64,000 nucleotides of DNA. Source: Oceanibaculum nanhaiense. GTDB taxonomy: Bacteria; Pseudomonadota; Alphaproteobacteria; Oceanibaculales; Oceanibaculaceae. Each line of letters begins with the position of its first letter. Position 1 is the stretch's first letter. Under the pieces are notes generated by a model. It made no database searches. It was not told where the DNA came from and saw nothing but the letters and a program-made list of their open reading frames with translations. Positions 43,937 to 54,415 of this stretch are shown piece by piece. The stretch lies in assembly GCF_002148795.1 (NCBI RefSeq), contig NZ_MPOB01000011.1, positions 30,072 through 94,071 on the forward strand. The letters run 5' to 3'. The position numbers were made by a program, and so were the translations under genes.

Positions 43937-44970
43937 TCGCTAACGTCCTTGCCCTGCCTTTTCTTCAGCATCAGCCGCTGCATGCCGACCAGCCGCCGCC
44001 ACTCGCGGATCGGCATGGCTGGCGTACCGCCAACGATGCTGCCGGACGGCACATTGTTGGTGATGCCGGTTTGCCCCGCGGCGACCACACCATCGCCGAC
44101 CGTTGCATGATTGGCGACCCCCACCTGGCCGGCGAAGGTCACGTAATTGCCGAGCCGCGCACTGCCAGCGATGCCGTTCTGGGCCGCAATGATGCAGCCC
44201 TCGCCGATCTGGACGTTATGCGCGATCATCACGAGATTATCAATCACGGTGCCGCGCCCGATGACGGTATCCGGGCCGCTGCCGCGATCGACCGTCGTGT
44301 TCGCGCCAATCTCGACATCATCGGCGATCAGGACACGGCCCAGATGCGGTACCTTCACGCGGCCAGTCGGATCGAGATCGTAGCCGAATCCGGTATTGCC
44401 GATCACTGCACCGGAAGCGATCAGGACACGGTCGCCCAGCAGGCAGTAGCTCAGCGTGACATTGGCCCCGATGATGCAGTTCTCGCCAACCGAGACGCCG
44501 CGTTCGACCACGCTGTTCGCGCCGATACGGGTGCCGGCTGCAATCGTGACCCCCGGACCGATCACGACATTGGCTTCGATCCGGCACCCGGGGCCGATCT
44601 CGGCGCTGGCATCGATAACGGCGCTGGGATGAATGCCTGGCGCCGATGCCTGCTCTGGATGGAAGGCGGCGGCGATACGGGCGAAGCCGCGCCTCGGCTT
44701 TGCGCAGAGCAGCACCGCCATGCCGGCTGGCGCCTTGTCGGCGAAGGCGGGTTCGACCAGACAGGCACCGGCCTTCGATGCCTGGAAGGCCGGGATATAT
44801 TTTCGGTTCCCCAGAAAGCTGATCTGCTCCGCACCGGCCGCTTCCAGCGTGGCGATGTCGCTGATCCGCCGGCCGGCACAGGCGGCATCGGCCAGCGTCG
44901 CTTCGGCGATCTCCGCCAGCTCCGCGAGAGTCTTGGGCGGCGATGTGAGGAAGAATCGCGGATCGGCCAT
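43933..44970 (-). CDS. lpxD: UDP-3-O-acylglucosamine N-acyltransferase
   Basis: 345 residues. LpxD adds the second hydroxyacyl chain. An N-terminal uridine-binding domain ([16 protein letters not shown] to about residue 105) precedes a long left-handed beta-helix of hexapeptide repeats. [20 protein letters not shown] contains the catalytic-His region, and a short C-terminal helix closes the protein. It lies 13 bp after the ompH-like gene and overlaps fabZ. Confidence 0.96.
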   Translation of the reverse strand: MADPRFFLTSPPKTLAELAEIAEATLADAACAGRRISDIATLEAAGAEQISFLGNRKYIPAFQASKAGACLVEPAFADKAPAGMAVLLCAKPRRGFARIAAAFHPEQASAPGIHPSAVIDASAEIGPGCRIEANVVIGPGVTIAAGTRIGANSVVERGVSVGENCIIGANVTLSYCLLGDRVLIASGAVIGNTGFGYDLDPTGRVKVPHLGRVLIADDVEIGANTTVDRGSGPDTVIGRGTVIDNLVMIAHNVQIGEGCIIAAQNGIAGSARLGNYVTFAGQVGVANHATVGDGVVAAGQTGITNNVPSGSIVGGTPAMPIREWRRLVGMQRLMLKKRQGKDVSE

Positions 44971-44983
44971 GGCCTCCGTATCC

Positions 44984-45583
44984 TTATTGCTGCTGGATCG
45001 GCGGCAATTTCACAGTGACGGAGGTCAGGCGCTGGTTCAGCCGGTTCAGCGCATCCTCGGAAATGTCGATGCTCTTTTCCGCCAGCACGATGGCCGACTT
45101 CGACAGCACGGCCGTTGCCTGCCGTTCCTTCGCGATATCGGCGACGATCTCGACCAGGGCGACACGCACCTGCTCCATCGCCTGCGCGTAGCCTTCGTCG
45201 AGCTGGCGCTTGCGGGCCTGCACCGCGCGCTGGATTTCGGCGACGCGCTGCTCGAACTGCTGACGGCGCTGCTGGAAGGCATCCGGCGCCAGCACCGAGC
45301 GCTGTTGCACCAGCTCCTGCTCCAGGGTGCGCAGCTCGCGCTCCTGCTTCGAGATTTCCTCCTGATAGCGCGCGCGCTGCGCCTCGATCTGATCGCGCAC
45401 CGTGCGCGCCGCCTCGGAGGCGCGCAGCACACCCTGCACGTCGATGAAGGCGATGCGCGCCTGCGGCAACGGATCTGCCGCCTGCACCTGCGGCGACAGC
45501 GCGGCTACCACCCCAAGCGCCAGGATCCCTGCAATAGCAATCCGGGCAAACGCGATCCGGCGGCAGGCGAGGAAACTAAGCAT
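44984..45583 (-). CDS. OmpH/Skp-family periplasmic chaperone
   Basis: 199 residues. A cleavable signal peptide is evident (basic start, hydrophobic core [13 protein letters not shown], cleavage near VQA-AD, about residues 1-35). The mature protein opens with [11 protein letters not shown] and then forms a long charged helical tentacle (about 60-170) rich in Glu, Gln and Arg. Skp-like trimers hold outer-membrane proteins on their way to BamA, encoded 2 bp upstream. Confidence 0.92.
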   Translation of the reverse strand: MLSFLACRRIAFARIAIAGILALGVVAALSPQVQAADPLPQARIAFIDVQGVLRASEAARTVRDQIEAQRARYQEEISKQERELRTLEQELVQQRSVLAPDAFQQRRQQFEQRVAEIQRAVQARKRQLDEGYAQAMEQVRVALVEIVADIAKERQATAVLSKSAIVLAEKSIDISEDALNRLNQRLTSVTVKLPPIQQQ

Positions 45584-45585
45584 GA

Positions 45586-47886
45586 TTAAAATCGTGTCCC
45601 AAAGCTAAAGCGGAAAATTTCGGTCTCGTCGAACTCTTCCTTGACCACCGGCGCGGCGAAGTCGAGACGCAAAGGCCCCATGGGCGATTCCCAGAGGAAG
45701 CTGACGCCCACACTGGCGCGGATCGAGTTCACATCGGCGATGTTCGGGCCCGATGCCGCGACATCCCAGGCGGAGCCGAAATCGCTGAACACGCCGCCGC
45801 GCACGCCCATCTCGCGGGGCAGACCCAGCGGGAACAGCAATTCCACGCTGCCAGCATAATAGTTCTCGGCGCCGAGCGAATCGCCCGTCGAACGATCGCG
45901 CGGCCCAACGCCACCATACTCGAAACCGCGCAATTTGGCACCGCCCAGGAAGAAGCGGTCGGCGATCCTGACATCTTCGTCGCCATAGGGCGTGACATTG
46001 CCGATTTCCGCATTCGTGGACAGGACCCAGGTTTCGCCGACCGGGAAGTAGTAGCCGCCCTGCAGCACGGTGCGGACATAGCGCGTGTCGCCGCCCAGGG
46101 TGGCGACATCATTGTTCAGCGTGACGATATAGCCGTCGCGCGGATCAATCTTACTGTCGCGCTTGTCGTAGGCGAGGCTGTTGCCGACGATGGAACTGGT
46201 CGAATCGCCTTCCTGCGCCCGAATGAAGAAGGAAGCCGTGGAAGGCACGTTCTTGATGGTGGTGGCGCTGTAGGTGTAGCGCACGGTGTGGCGCAAATCT
46301 TCCATCAGGCTGTAGGTGGCGCGCAGCGAACCGCCCGTCCGTTCCAGATCGTAGGAGGCTTCGTCCTGGTAGTCGGTGGTAACGCGGAACAGGTCGAAGC
46401 CGGCCGCCACATCGCGATCCAGGAAATAGGGTTCGGTGAAGCGCAGGTCGATTTCCTGCCGGCGTGCCGACAGGGTGAAGCCCAGGCTCAGATCCTGGCC
46501 GCGTCCCAACAAGTTGCGTTCGCGGATGCGGATATCGCCCAGCAGAGCGTCACGGGTGGAGACACCGAAACCGACGCTGAGTTCGCCGGTGGAACGTTCC
46601 TCCACCGCGATTTCGATCTTCGATTTGTCCGGCGCCGTGCCCTCGACGGTATCCAGCGTCACATTGCTGAAGAAATTGAGGTCGCGCAGCCGCTGCTGCG
46701 AGCGCCGAATGCGCTGCGTATTGAAGGCATCGCCCTCGACCAGCCGCATCTCCCGGCGGATCACCTTGTCGAGCGTGCGGATATTGCCCTTGATGTTGAT
46801 TTCCTCAACGAACACACGCGGCCCTTCGCGCACGACCAGGGAGATATCCACCGTGCGGTCCTCGGCGTGGCGGTTCAGGCGCGGCTGCACATCGACGAAG
46901 GCATAGCCCAGATTGCCGAGCCGCTCGGTGATCGCATCGATATTGCGCTCAACCTTGCTGGCGTCGTACCAGTCGCCTTCCTTCACCGTGAGCTGGGAGT
47001 CCAGAACCTTGGGATCGAGCCCTTTAAGCTCGGCGTCGATACCAACCTTGCCGAACTTGTAACGCTCCCCCTCTTCCACCGTGAAGGTGACGAAGAAGCC
47101 CTGCTTGTCCGGCGTCAGCTCCGCGATGCCGGAGAGCACGCGGAAATCCGCATAGCCGTTGCGCAGATAGTAGCGGCGCAGCAACTCACGGTCGAAGGTC
47201 AGGCGGTCGGGATCATAGGTATCGTCGCTGGTGAAGAACCGATACCAGGCGGTCTCCTTCGTGGAGATGACATCCTGCAGCGACCGGTCGCTGAACCGCT
47301 TGTTACCGATGAAGGAAATGCGGCGCACCTCGGTGCGCTCGCCTTCATTGATCTCGAAGATAAGATCGACACGGTTCTGGTCGAGCTGGATCACCTTCGG
47401 CTCCACCGTCGCAGCGAAACGGCCGCTGCGGCGATAGACATCCAGCATGCGCTGCACATCATTCTGCACCTTGGTGCGGGTATAGACGACGCGCGGGCGA
47501 AGCTGCACCTCCCGGCTCAGGGCGTCATCCTCGATGCGCTTGTTTCCCTCGAAGGCGATGCGATTGATGATCGGGTTCTCGACGATACGGACAATCAGGT
47601 CGCTGCCCTCGCGCCGCAAGGCCACATCCGCGAACAGACCGGTTGCGAACAGCGTTTTAAGCGACCGGTCGAGTGCCACCGCATCGAACGGATCACCAGG
47701 CTTGATGCTGAGATAGGAGATCACCGTGCTCGGGTCGATGCGCTGGGTGCCTTCGACGCGGATATTTCCGATGAAGCCGCTCTGAGCCTTCGCCCCGGGT
47801 GCGGCAAGCGCTCCCAGCAGAAGGATACAGGCGAACAAGACAGCGTTGATTGAGCCTTTCGACACCGACGAACCCCGATCCTTCAC
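45586..47886 (-). CDS. bamA: outer membrane protein assembly factor BamA
   Basis: About 766 residues from GTG 47886; TTG 47892 and GTG 47865 are alternatives with equally weak ribosome sites. A signal peptide (core NAVLFACILLLGALAA) is followed by five POTRA domains (about residues 36-430, opening with GFIGNIRVEGTQRID). The C-terminal 16-strand Omp85 barrel contains the LRGFEYGGVGPRD loop (RGF motif) and ends in a terminal Phe. BamA folds beta-barrel proteins into the outer membrane. It lies between rseP and the Skp-like gene, a classic arrangement. Confidence 0.96.
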   Translation of the reverse strand: MKDRGSSVSKGSINAVLFACILLLGALAAPGAKAQSGFIGNIRVEGTQRIDPSTVISYLSIKPGDPFDAVALDRSLKTLFATGLFADVALRREGSDLIVRIVENPIINRIAFEGNKRIEDDALSREVQLRPRVVYTRTKVQNDVQRMLDVYRRSGRFAATVEPKVIQLDQNRVDLIFEINEGERTEVRRISFIGNKRFSDRSLQDVISTKETAWYRFFTSDDTYDPDRLTFDRELLRRYYLRNGYADFRVLSGIAELTPDKQGFFVTFTVEEGERYKFGKVGIDAELKGLDPKVLDSQLTVKEGDWYDASKVERNIDAITERLGNLGYAFVDVQPRLNRHAEDRTVDISLVVREGPRVFVEEINIKGNIRTLDKVIRREMRLVEGDAFNTQRIRRSQQRLRDLNFFSNVTLDTVEGTAPDKSKIEIAVEERSTGELSVGFGVSTRDALLGDIRIRERNLLGRGQDLSLGFTLSARRQEIDLRFTEPYFLDRDVAAGFDLFRVTTDYQDEASYDLERTGGSLRATYSLMEDLRHTVRYTYSATTIKNVPSTASFFIRAQEGDSTSSIVGNSLAYDKRDSKIDPRDGYIVTLNNDVATLGGDTRYVRTVLQGGYYFPVGETWVLSTNAEIGNVTPYGDEDVRIADRFFLGGAKLRGFEYGGVGPRDRSTGDSLGAENYYAGSVELLFPLGLPREMGVRGGVFSDFGSAWDVAASGPNIADVNSIRASVGVSFLWESPMGPLRLDFAAPVVKEEFDETEIFRFSFGTRF

Positions 47887-47897
47887 GAGCAACTGAC

Positions 47898-49031
47898 CTA
47901 GCTGAACAGAGAGCCAATGAAATCGACCACCCGAAGCTGAACCAGGTCATTCCATGTGGCGAACACCATCAAGGCGACAACGAGGGTAAGCCCTACCATC
48001 GACGCATACTCTTGTACACGCTGGCCGAGCGGTTTCCCCCGCACCGCCTCAGCGGCGTAGAATAATAGATGCCCGCCGTCAAGGACTGGAATAGGAAAAA
48101 GGTTTATAAGACCGAGGTTTATCGAAAGAATCGCCATGAACCAGATAAGCGGTACGATGCCGCCCTGGGCGACTTCGCCAGACATCTGGCCGATCCGCAA
48201 CGGGCCGCCCAGCTCGTCGGCGGAACGGGTTCCGATAATGATCTGGCCGACCGCCTTCAGCGTTGCGCCGGTCAGGAACACGGTTTCCTTCACCGCTTCC
48301 CAGGACGCAACCAGCGGATTGTGCCGCACCGTCTGCACCTGGTTGCTCTGAATGCCGATCCGGCCGATCTGCCGTTCGTTGCCGAAGCGGTCTGTCAGGG
48401 TATGAGTCTCCGGCACCACGGACAGGGCGAGCGGCTGGCCCTCGCGCTGCACCGTCAGGGCCAGGGTCTGGCCGGGGCGTTCCTGCACATAGCGCTGCAA
48501 TTCCTCGAACCGGTCGATGCCGGTGCCCTCGATGGCGCTGATCCGGTCGCCGGTCTGCAGGCCGGCGCGTTCGGCGGCGCTGCCGGCAACGATCTGATCG
48601 ACCACGGCCGGGGTATAGGGCTGGCCGACAATGCTGTAGAGACCCGCCAGCAGCAGGATGGCGAACAGGAAATTAATCCCGGGACCGGCAGCGACGATGG
48701 CGGCACGCTGTCCAAGCCGCTTGTGATGGAAGGAAACCGCGCGTTCTTCCGGCGTCATCTCCGCCAGCGAACCGTCCGGCGAACTGGCCGCATCGGCGTC
48801 GCCATACATCTTCACATAGCCACCCAGCGGCACGGCGCTGACCTTCCAGCGAGTCCCGTTTTTCGCGGTCCAGCCATAGATTTCCGGCCCGAAGCCAATG
48901 GAGAAGACCTCCACCCTGACATCGTTCCACCGCGCCACCATGAAATGCCCCATCTCATGCACGAAGACGAGCACCGACAGCACGATGACGAAGGGCAGGA
49001 CATAGTCGAAGAAGCCGGAAATCAAATCCAT
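47898..49031 (-). CDS. rseP: RIP metalloprotease RseP
   Basis: 377 residues. This membrane site-2 zinc protease releases envelope-stress signals by cutting anti-sigma factors. HEMGH (residues 25-29) is in the first helix and NLFPIPVLDGGH in a late helix. One PDZ domain lies between (about 125-205, IVAGSAAERAGLQTGDRI), whereas E. coli RseP has two. It is upstream of bamA and downstream of dxr. Confidence 0.95.
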   Translation of the reverse strand: MDLISGFFDYVLPFVIVLSVLVFVHEMGHFMVARWNDVRVEVFSIGFGPEIYGWTAKNGTRWKVSAVPLGGYVKMYGDADAASSPDGSLAEMTPEERAVSFHHKRLGQRAAIVAAGPGINFLFAILLLAGLYSIVGQPYTPAVVDQIVAGSAAERAGLQTGDRISAIEGTGIDRFEELQRYVQERPGQTLALTVQREGQPLALSVVPETHTLTDRFGNERQIGRIGIQSNQVQTVRHNPLVASWEAVKETVFLTGATLKAVGQIIIGTRSADELGGPLRIGQMSGEVAQGGIVPLIWFMAILSINLGLINLFPIPVLDGGHLLFYAAEAVRGKPLGQRVQEYASMVGLTLVVALMVFATWNDLVQLRVVDFIGSLFS

Positions 49032-49108
49032 GAAACTACCTAGCAGGCTGCGAAACGCACATTATCGAAATTCTTGGCGGGCCCGAAAATCTTAACGGGC
49101 CTGGAATT

Positions 49109-50302
49109 TTAACGGGCAACGCAGCGCTCGACGAGGCGACCAGCACGGTCCCGGCTTTGCCGGTCCAGTTCCAGTATCTCGGCCAGGCTGGTCACGCGTC
49201 CGCCGTCAATGACCGAAAGCGTTTCCTCGACGATGTCCGCGATATCGAGAAACCCGATATTACGCTCGAGGAAATGCCGGACGGCGACTTCATTGGCAGC
49301 ATTCAGGATAGTAGGGGCGCCTCCCCCGCTTTGCAAGGCGGTGCGAGCCAATCGCAGGGCCGGGAAGCGCTTCGGATCGGGCTGTTCGAAGGTCAGGCGG
49401 GACAAGGCTGCGAGATCGAGACGCGCTGCCGGCGCGGCGATCCGCCGCGGCCAGCCGAGCGCATAGGCGATTGGTGTCCGCATGTCGGGGCTGCCCAGCT
49501 GTGCCAGGACCGAGCCATCGATGTAGCTCACCATGGAATGGATCACCGATTGCGGATGCACCAGCACGTCGATCCGGCTTTCCGGCATGTCGAACAGGTA
49601 ATGCGCCTCGATCAGTTCCAGCCCCTTGTTCATCATTGTGGCTGAATCGATTGATATCTTCGCGCCCATGCTCCAGTTCGGATGCGCCACCGCCTCGGCC
49701 GGCGTGACCTTGCGCATATGGGCGAGATCGGCCTCGCGGAACGGCCCGCCGGACGCCGTCAGGATAATCCGCTCGATACTGTCGCGCTGGGCGAAATCGA
49801 AGACCTGGTAAATGGCGCTATGCTCGGAATCGACCGGCAGCAGGGTTGCGCCGCTGCGTTTCGTCTCGGCCATCACCAGATCGCCGGCGCACACCAGGCA
49901 CTCCTTGTTGGCAACCGCCACGATGACGCCGCGCCGGATCGCTGCCAGTGTCGATGACAAGCCGGCGGCACCGACAATTGCCGCCATCACCCAGTCGGAT
50001 GGCCGCTCCGCTGCCTCGATCACAGCCTCCGGCCCCACGGCGAACGCGATGCCGGTGCCTGCCAGCCCGGCTTCCAGCGCGTCCCGTGCGGACGGATCGG
50101 CCATCGCCACAAAAGCCGGCCGCAAGGCGAGCGCCTGCTCGATCAACAAGGTGACATTGCTGCCGGCCGCCAATGCTTCCACCGTGAAGGCCTCACGGTC
50201 CCGCAGCAGCAGATCGACCGTGTTGCAGCCGACGGAACCGGTGCTGCCCAGCACCGTGACATGGCGGGGTTCTCCTGGCTTCAGCATGTTGTTTATTGCC
50301 AT
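49109..50302 (-). CDS. dxr: 1-deoxy-D-xylulose-5-phosphate reductoisomerase
   Basis: 397 residues. Dxr makes 2-C-methylerythritol 4-phosphate in the MEP isoprenoid pathway, which feeds undecaprenyl phosphate through the neighbouring uppS. VLGSTGSVGCNTVDLL binds NADPH, and NKECLVCAG and VDSEHSAIYQ line the active site and metal site. Its start overlaps the cdsA stop by 10 bp. The last codons plus stop (GCCCGTTAA) recur 17 bp downstream. Confidence 0.96.
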   Translation of the reverse strand: MAINNMLKPGEPRHVTVLGSTGSVGCNTVDLLLRDREAFTVEALAAGSNVTLLIEQALALRPAFVAMADPSARDALEAGLAGTGIAFAVGPEAVIEAAERPSDWVMAAIVGAAGLSSTLAAIRRGVIVAVANKECLVCAGDLVMAETKRSGATLLPVDSEHSAIYQVFDFAQRDSIERIILTASGGPFREADLAHMRKVTPAEAVAHPNWSMGAKISIDSATMMNKGLELIEAHYLFDMPESRIDVLVHPQSVIHSMVSYIDGSVLAQLGSPDMRTPIAYALGWPRRIAAPAARLDLAALSRLTFEQPDPKRFPALRLARTALQSGGGAPTILNAANEVAVRHFLERNIGFLDIADIVEETLSVIDGGRVTSLAEILELDRQSRDRAGRLVERCVAR

Positions 50303-51144
50303 TGCAGCACACTCATTCCCGTCAGGGCGACCAGGAGGGCCAGGGCTGGCAAGGTGATCAAGAATCCGTCAAGCCGGTCGAACAACCCACCATGTCCAGG
50401 GATCAGAGTCCCTGAATCTTTGACATTGAAATTACGCTTTACTGCCGATTCGGCAAGGTCGCCCGTCTGCGCGACCACCGCCAGCAGCGCCGACAACAGC
50501 GCCACAGCCATGACCGGTGCCCGGCCCTCGTCTCCCGCGACAAGCGTTGTGGCCAGCGCACCGATGCACGCGGCCGCGGCCATGCCGCCGACAAGGCCGG
50601 CCCAGGTCTTCTTCGGGCTGATGCGTGGCATCAGTTTCGGGCCGCCGATCAGCCGGCCGCAGAAATAGGCGCCGATGTCGGTGGCGATCACCAGCGCAAC
50701 CAGCCACAAAACCGTCTCAGCACCTGCCGGTTCCTGCGCGCGAAGCCAGACCAGGCAGAGCACCGGCAGTCCGATAGCCGGCAGTCCAGCAGCATACCAC
50801 AGGCCGGATTGTTTGCTGGCATCACGATCCAGCGCGCCGGCCAAAGCATACAGCGCGCCGGCCAGCAGCAGCAGATGCAGCGCGGCAATCGGCCAACCGC
50901 CGATCAGCAGCGCCAGCACCGGCTGCGGCGCCGCGATGGCGAGCGCGCGCACCAGCCAGGGATGGCCGCCATAGCCGACCAGCCGCCCCCATTCCAGCCC
51001 CATCAGGAAGGCAACCGGCAGGGCCAGCGCCAGCAGCCAATAGCCGCCGAACCAGACCGCCGCCAGTGCCGGCGGGGCAATAACCGCCGCCGAAAGCGCA
51101 CGCCGGGGCAATTCTGCAAAGGAAGAGAAGGCGGTTCGGGCCAC
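50293..51144 (-). CDS. cdsA: phosphatidate cytidylyltransferase
   Basis: 283 residues if started at GTG 51144, 4 bp after the uppS stop; no ATG fits, and GTG 51180 would overlap uppS. CdsA forms CDP-diacylglycerol for phospholipid synthesis. It has about eight membrane segments and ends with the conserved CDP-alcohol loop region: RISPKKTWAGLVGGM, then DLAESAVKRNFNVKDSGTLI and PGHGGLFDRLDG. Overlap with dxr is 10 bp. Confidence 0.93.
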   Translation of the reverse strand: MARTAFSSFAELPRRALSAAVIAPPALAAVWFGGYWLLALALPVAFLMGLEWGRLVGYGGHPWLVRALAIAAPQPVLALLIGGWPIAALHLLLLAGALYALAGALDRDASKQSGLWYAAGLPAIGLPVLCLVWLRAQEPAGAETVLWLVALVIATDIGAYFCGRLIGGPKLMPRISPKKTWAGLVGGMAAAACIGALATTLVAGDEGRAPVMAVALLSALLAVVAQTGDLAESAVKRNFNVKDSGTLIPGHGGLFDRLDGFLITLPALALLVALTGMSVLQWQ

Positions 51145-51148
51145 CGGG

Positions 51149-51880
51149 TCAGCCGACCGCGGTGCCAAAGCGCCGCTCACGGCGATGGAACTCGTGGATC
51201 GCCTCTTCCAGATGCTCGCGGCCGAAATCGGGCCACAGAACATCAAGGAAAACCAGCTCGCTATAGGCAGTCTGCCAAAGCAGGAAATTACTGATACGCT
51301 TTTCCCCGCTGGTCCGGATCAGCAGATCCGGGTCAGGGATATTCTGGGTTTCCAGGGCGCCTGCAAACATTGTCTCGTCGATCGCGGCGGGATCGAGTTC
51401 GCCGGCCGCCGCCTTGGCTGCAAGCGTCCTTGCGGCCTGGGCAATCTCCTGCCGGCCGCCATAGCTGAGCGCCACCGTCAGCACCAGCCCGCCATTGCCG
51501 GCGGTCAGCCGTTCCGCATTCTCGATCAGCGCCACGATGTCGGGCGCCAGCCGGGAGCGGTCGCCAATCATGCGGAAGCGGACATTGTTGCCGTGCAGTT
51601 CGGCGATCTCGCGGCGCAGATAGAAGCGCAGCAGCCCCATCAGATCGTCGATCTCGCCGGTCGGCCGGCGCCAATTCTCGCTGGAAAAGCCGAACAGGGT
51701 CAGATAGCCGATGCCCAGTTCGCCGGCGCTGCGCACGGTACGGCGCACCGCTTCCGCCCCCTGCTTGTGGCCAAGGCTACGCGGTTGGCCGCGCGCCATC
51801 GCCCAGCGTCCATTGCCATCCATGATGATGGCAACATGAACCGGTGGTTGGCGATCCTGGGGATGTTCGAGTACGGCCAT
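51149..51880 (-). CDS. uppS: polyprenyl (undecaprenyl) diphosphate synthase
   Basis: 243 residues. This cis-prenyltransferase makes the C55 lipid carrier for peptidoglycan and LPS O-units. [13 protein letters not shown] holds the catalytic Asp, [11 protein letters not shown] follows, and [19 protein letters not shown] closes the site. It starts 12 bp after frr in the conserved frr-uppS-cdsA-dxr order. Confidence 0.96.
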   Translation of the reverse strand: MAVLEHPQDRQPPVHVAIIMDGNGRWAMARGQPRSLGHKQGAEAVRRTVRSAGELGIGYLTLFGFSSENWRRPTGEIDDLMGLLRFYLRREIAELHGNNVRFRMIGDRSRLAPDIVALIENAERLTAGNGGLVLTVALSYGGRQEIAQAARTLAAKAAAGELDPAAIDETMFAGALETQNIPDPDLLIRTSGEKRISNFLLWQTAYSELVFLDVLWPDFGREHLEEAIHEFHRRERRFGTAVG

Positions 51881-51892
51881 GATGCGCCAGGA

Positions 51893-52450
51893 CTAAACCT
51901 GCATGATCTCTTTGTCCTTGGTCACCAGCGCCTGATCGACCTCGGCGATGGAGTCGTCGGTCATCTTCTGGATGTCCTTTTCGAAGCGGCGATGCTCGTC
52001 CTGGCTGATATCGCCGTCCTTCTCCAGGCGCTTCAGCAGGTCCATGCCGTCGCGCCGCACATTGCGGATCGACACGCGGGCCTGCTCGGCATATTTCGCC
52101 GCAACCTTGGTCAGTTCCTGGCGCCGTTCCTCGCTGAGGTCCGGGATCGGCAGCCGGATCATATTGCCTTCGGTCTGCGGATTGAGGCCAAGGCCTGCCT
52201 CACGGATCGCCTTTTCGACGGCCTTGACCATGCCATTGTCCCACACCTGGACCGTCAGCATGCGTGGTTCCGGCACGCTGACCGACGCCACCTGATTCAG
52301 CGGCATCTGCGAGCTATAGGCATCCACGGTCACCGGCTCGACCAGGCTGGTCGAGGCGCGGCCGGTCCTGAGACCGCCGAATTCCTGCCGCAACACCTCG
52401 ACGGCACCGTTCATCCGGCGTTGGATGTCCTTCAGATCAGGCTGTGCCAC
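51893..52450 (-). CDS. frr: ribosome-recycling factor
   Basis: 185 residues, the standard length. With EF-G it splits post-termination ribosomes. It forms a three-helix bundle with a small inserted domain. [20 protein letters not shown] and the late [17 protein letters not shown] are conserved. It lies 50 bp after pyrH and 12 bp before uppS. Confidence 0.97.
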   Translation of the reverse strand: MAQPDLKDIQRRMNGAVEVLRQEFGGLRTGRASTSLVEPVTVDAYSSQMPLNQVASVSVPEPRMLTVQVWDNGMVKAVEKAIREAGLGLNPQTEGNMIRLPIPDLSEERRQELTKVAAKYAEQARVSIRNVRRDGMDLLKRLEKDGDISQDEHRRFEKDIQKMTDDSIAEVDQALVTKDKEIMQV

Positions 52451-52500
52451 GTTAATCCTCCCACTTTATCGACTCCCGGATCGAATTCTGGCCGCACCGG

Positions 52501-53238
52501 TCAGTCGGTGATTTTCGTGTACCGTCCGCGACCGCACAAGACGTCTCGAAACGCCCCATGCTTGTGAATAGAAAACACCAATATCGGAATTTTGTTCTCA
52601 CGCGCCAACGAGATCGCCGAGGCGTCCATGACCTTCAGGTCCTTGGACAGCACATCGAGATAGGTCAGCGTCTCGAAACGCTGCGCATCCTTGTTCTTCA
52701 GCGGGTCGGAATCGTAAACCCCGTCCACCTGCGTCGCCTTCAGCAAGGCGTCGCAGCCCATCTCCGTGGCGCGCAAGGCCGCCGCCGTATCGGTCGTGAA
52801 AAACGGATTGCCGGTGCCGGCGGCGAAGATCACCACCCGCCCCTTTTCCATATGGCGAATGGCGCGGCGGCGGATATAGGGCTCGCACACCGCATGGATA
52901 TGCAGCGCCGACTGGACCCGCGTGGTGACCCCGCAACGCTCCAGCGCGTTCTGCATGGCAAGGCAGTTAATGACCGTCGCCAGCATGCCCATATAGTCGG
53001 CGGTCGCGCGTTCCATGCCGGTGGTGGCGCCGGAAACGCCACGGAAGATGTTCCCGCCGCCGATGACGACGCTGACTTCAACACCCTGTTCGCAGACCGA
53101 CCGGATTTCCGAGGCGACGCGACTGACCATGTCGGGATCGAGACCGTATTCCCGCTCGCCCATCAGGGCTTCGCCGGAAATCTTCAGCAGCACCCGCCGA
53201 TAGAGCGGTTTGTCCTCGTCCGTGTTCTGGGTGGGCAT
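52501..53238 (-). CDS. pyrH: uridylate kinase
   Basis: 245 residues. PyrH phosphorylates UMP to UDP and belongs to the amino-acid kinase fold. [13 protein letters not shown] and [13 protein letters not shown] bind phosphate, and [17 protein letters not shown] binds the nucleotide. It lies in the tsf-pyrH-frr order seen across bacteria. A hairpin lies in the 121-bp gap after tsf. Confidence 0.97.
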   Translation of the reverse strand: MPTQNTDEDKPLYRRVLLKISGEALMGEREYGLDPDMVSRVASEIRSVCEQGVEVSVVIGGGNIFRGVSGATTGMERATADYMGMLATVINCLAMQNALERCGVTTRVQSALHIHAVCEPYIRRRAIRHMEKGRVVIFAAGTGNPFFTTDTAAALRATEMGCDALLKATQVDGVYDSDPLKNKDAQRFETLTYLDVLSKDLKVMDASAISLARENKIPILVFSIHKHGAFRDVLCGRGRYTKITD

Positions 53239-53319
53239 CTCGGGCCTTTCCTACAGCTGGATACGAAGCCGGCAGGCGGTCGAAACTATCGACCTTCCTG
53301 CCGTGCGTGACAAGTGCAA

Positions 53320-53347
53320 GCGCGCCTTCCCAAAGGGAAGAACGCGC
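53320..53347 (-). repeat. hairpin between tsf and pyrH
   Basis: GCGCG and CTTCCC arms pair with GGGAAG and CGCGC around a TTT loop on the minus strand, with a small internal bulge. No T-run follows, so a full terminator is unlikely; it may tune or stabilise the boundary between the rpsB-tsf and pyrH transcripts. Confidence 0.45.
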
Positions 53348-53359
53348 CGACTGCTTCTA

Positions 53360-54289
53360 TCAGCCGACCTTGGCCGCGGCAGCCACCTCGGCCGCGAAGT
53401 CGCCTTCTTCCTTTTCGATGCCTTCGCCCAGCGCGAAGCGCAGGAAGCCGGTCACCTTCACCGGAGCGCCAATCTCCTTGGCGGCATCTTCGACCACCTT
53501 GCTGACCTTGGTCTTGCCATCCATGACGAAGACCTGCTCCAGGAAGCAGACCTCCTCATAGAACTTGCGGATGCGGCCCTCGACCATTTTCTGGATGATG
53601 TCGTCGGCGCGGCCGCTGGCCTTGGCCTGCTCGATCAGCACGTTGCGCTCGCGCTCCAGCAGGGCCGGATCGAGATCGTCGGTGCCGAGCGAGGCCGGGT
53701 TGGTGGCCGCAACATGCATGGCGAGCTGCTTGCCGAGCGCCTGCAGCTTTTCCGCGTCACCGGCGGATTCCATGGCGACTAGCACGGCGATCTTGCCGAG
53801 GTTCGGCGCGACCTGATTGTGGATGTAGCTGGCAACCACGCCCTGCGGGACCGACAGGGTGGCGGTGCGGCGCAGATTCATGTTCTCGCCGATGGTCGCG
53901 ATCTGGTGCGCCAGCTCTTCCTCGACGGTACGGCCGGTGCCCGGATAGGCGGCGGCCTTCAGCGCGTCGATGTTGCCATCGACGGACAGCGACAGCTCGG
54001 CAACCTTGGCGACGAAACCCTGGAAGGTCTCGTTACGGGCGACGAAGTCGGTCTCGGAATTCACCTCGACGATGGCGGCCTTCGGGCCGGCGGCGGCAGC
54101 GCCGACCAGACCTTCGGCGGCAACCCGGCCAGCCTTCTTGGCGGCGGCGGCAAGACCCTTGGTGCGCAGCCAGTCAACTGCGGCTTCCAGATCGCCAGCG
54201 GTTTCGGTGAGCGCCTTCTTGCAATCCATCATGCCGGCGCCGGTCTTCTCACGAAGCTCCTTGACGAGGGCGGCGGTAATCTCGGCCAT
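53360..54289 (-). CDS. tsf: elongation factor Ts
   Basis: 309 residues from the ATG at 54289; an upstream frame to 54403 is not EF-Ts. EF-Ts recycles EF-Tu-GDP. The UBA-like N-terminus ([20 protein letters not shown]) and the core signature [14 protein letters not shown] are present, as is the late helical subdomain. It follows rpsB by 126 bp. Confidence 0.97.
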   Translation of the reverse strand: MAEITAALVKELREKTGAGMMDCKKALTETAGDLEAAVDWLRTKGLAAAAKKAGRVAAEGLVGAAAAGPKAAIVEVNSETDFVARNETFQGFVAKVAELSLSVDGNIDALKAAAYPGTGRTVEEELAHQIATIGENMNLRRTATLSVPQGVVASYIHNQVAPNLGKIAVLVAMESAGDAEKLQALGKQLAMHVAATNPASLGTDDLDPALLERERNVLIEQAKASGRADDIIQKMVEGRIRKFYEEVCFLEQVFVMDGKTKVSKVVEDAAKEIGAPVKVTGFLRFALGEGIEKEEGDFAAEVAAAAKVG

Positions 54290-54415
54290 GATCTTTTCCT
54301 TCCTCTTGATTTCCCTGCCGACGCGCAGCGGACGCGCGCGTGGCGTAACAATCCGATGGTCGTAAAAGGAGCGGCGGCACAAGGCCGCCGATCCGTATCC
54401 CATTTTGAAACCGAC

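Noticed and set aside
46288..47853. 521-codon plus-strand open frame opposite bamA
   Set aside because: Antisense shadow of BamA; no recognisable domain.
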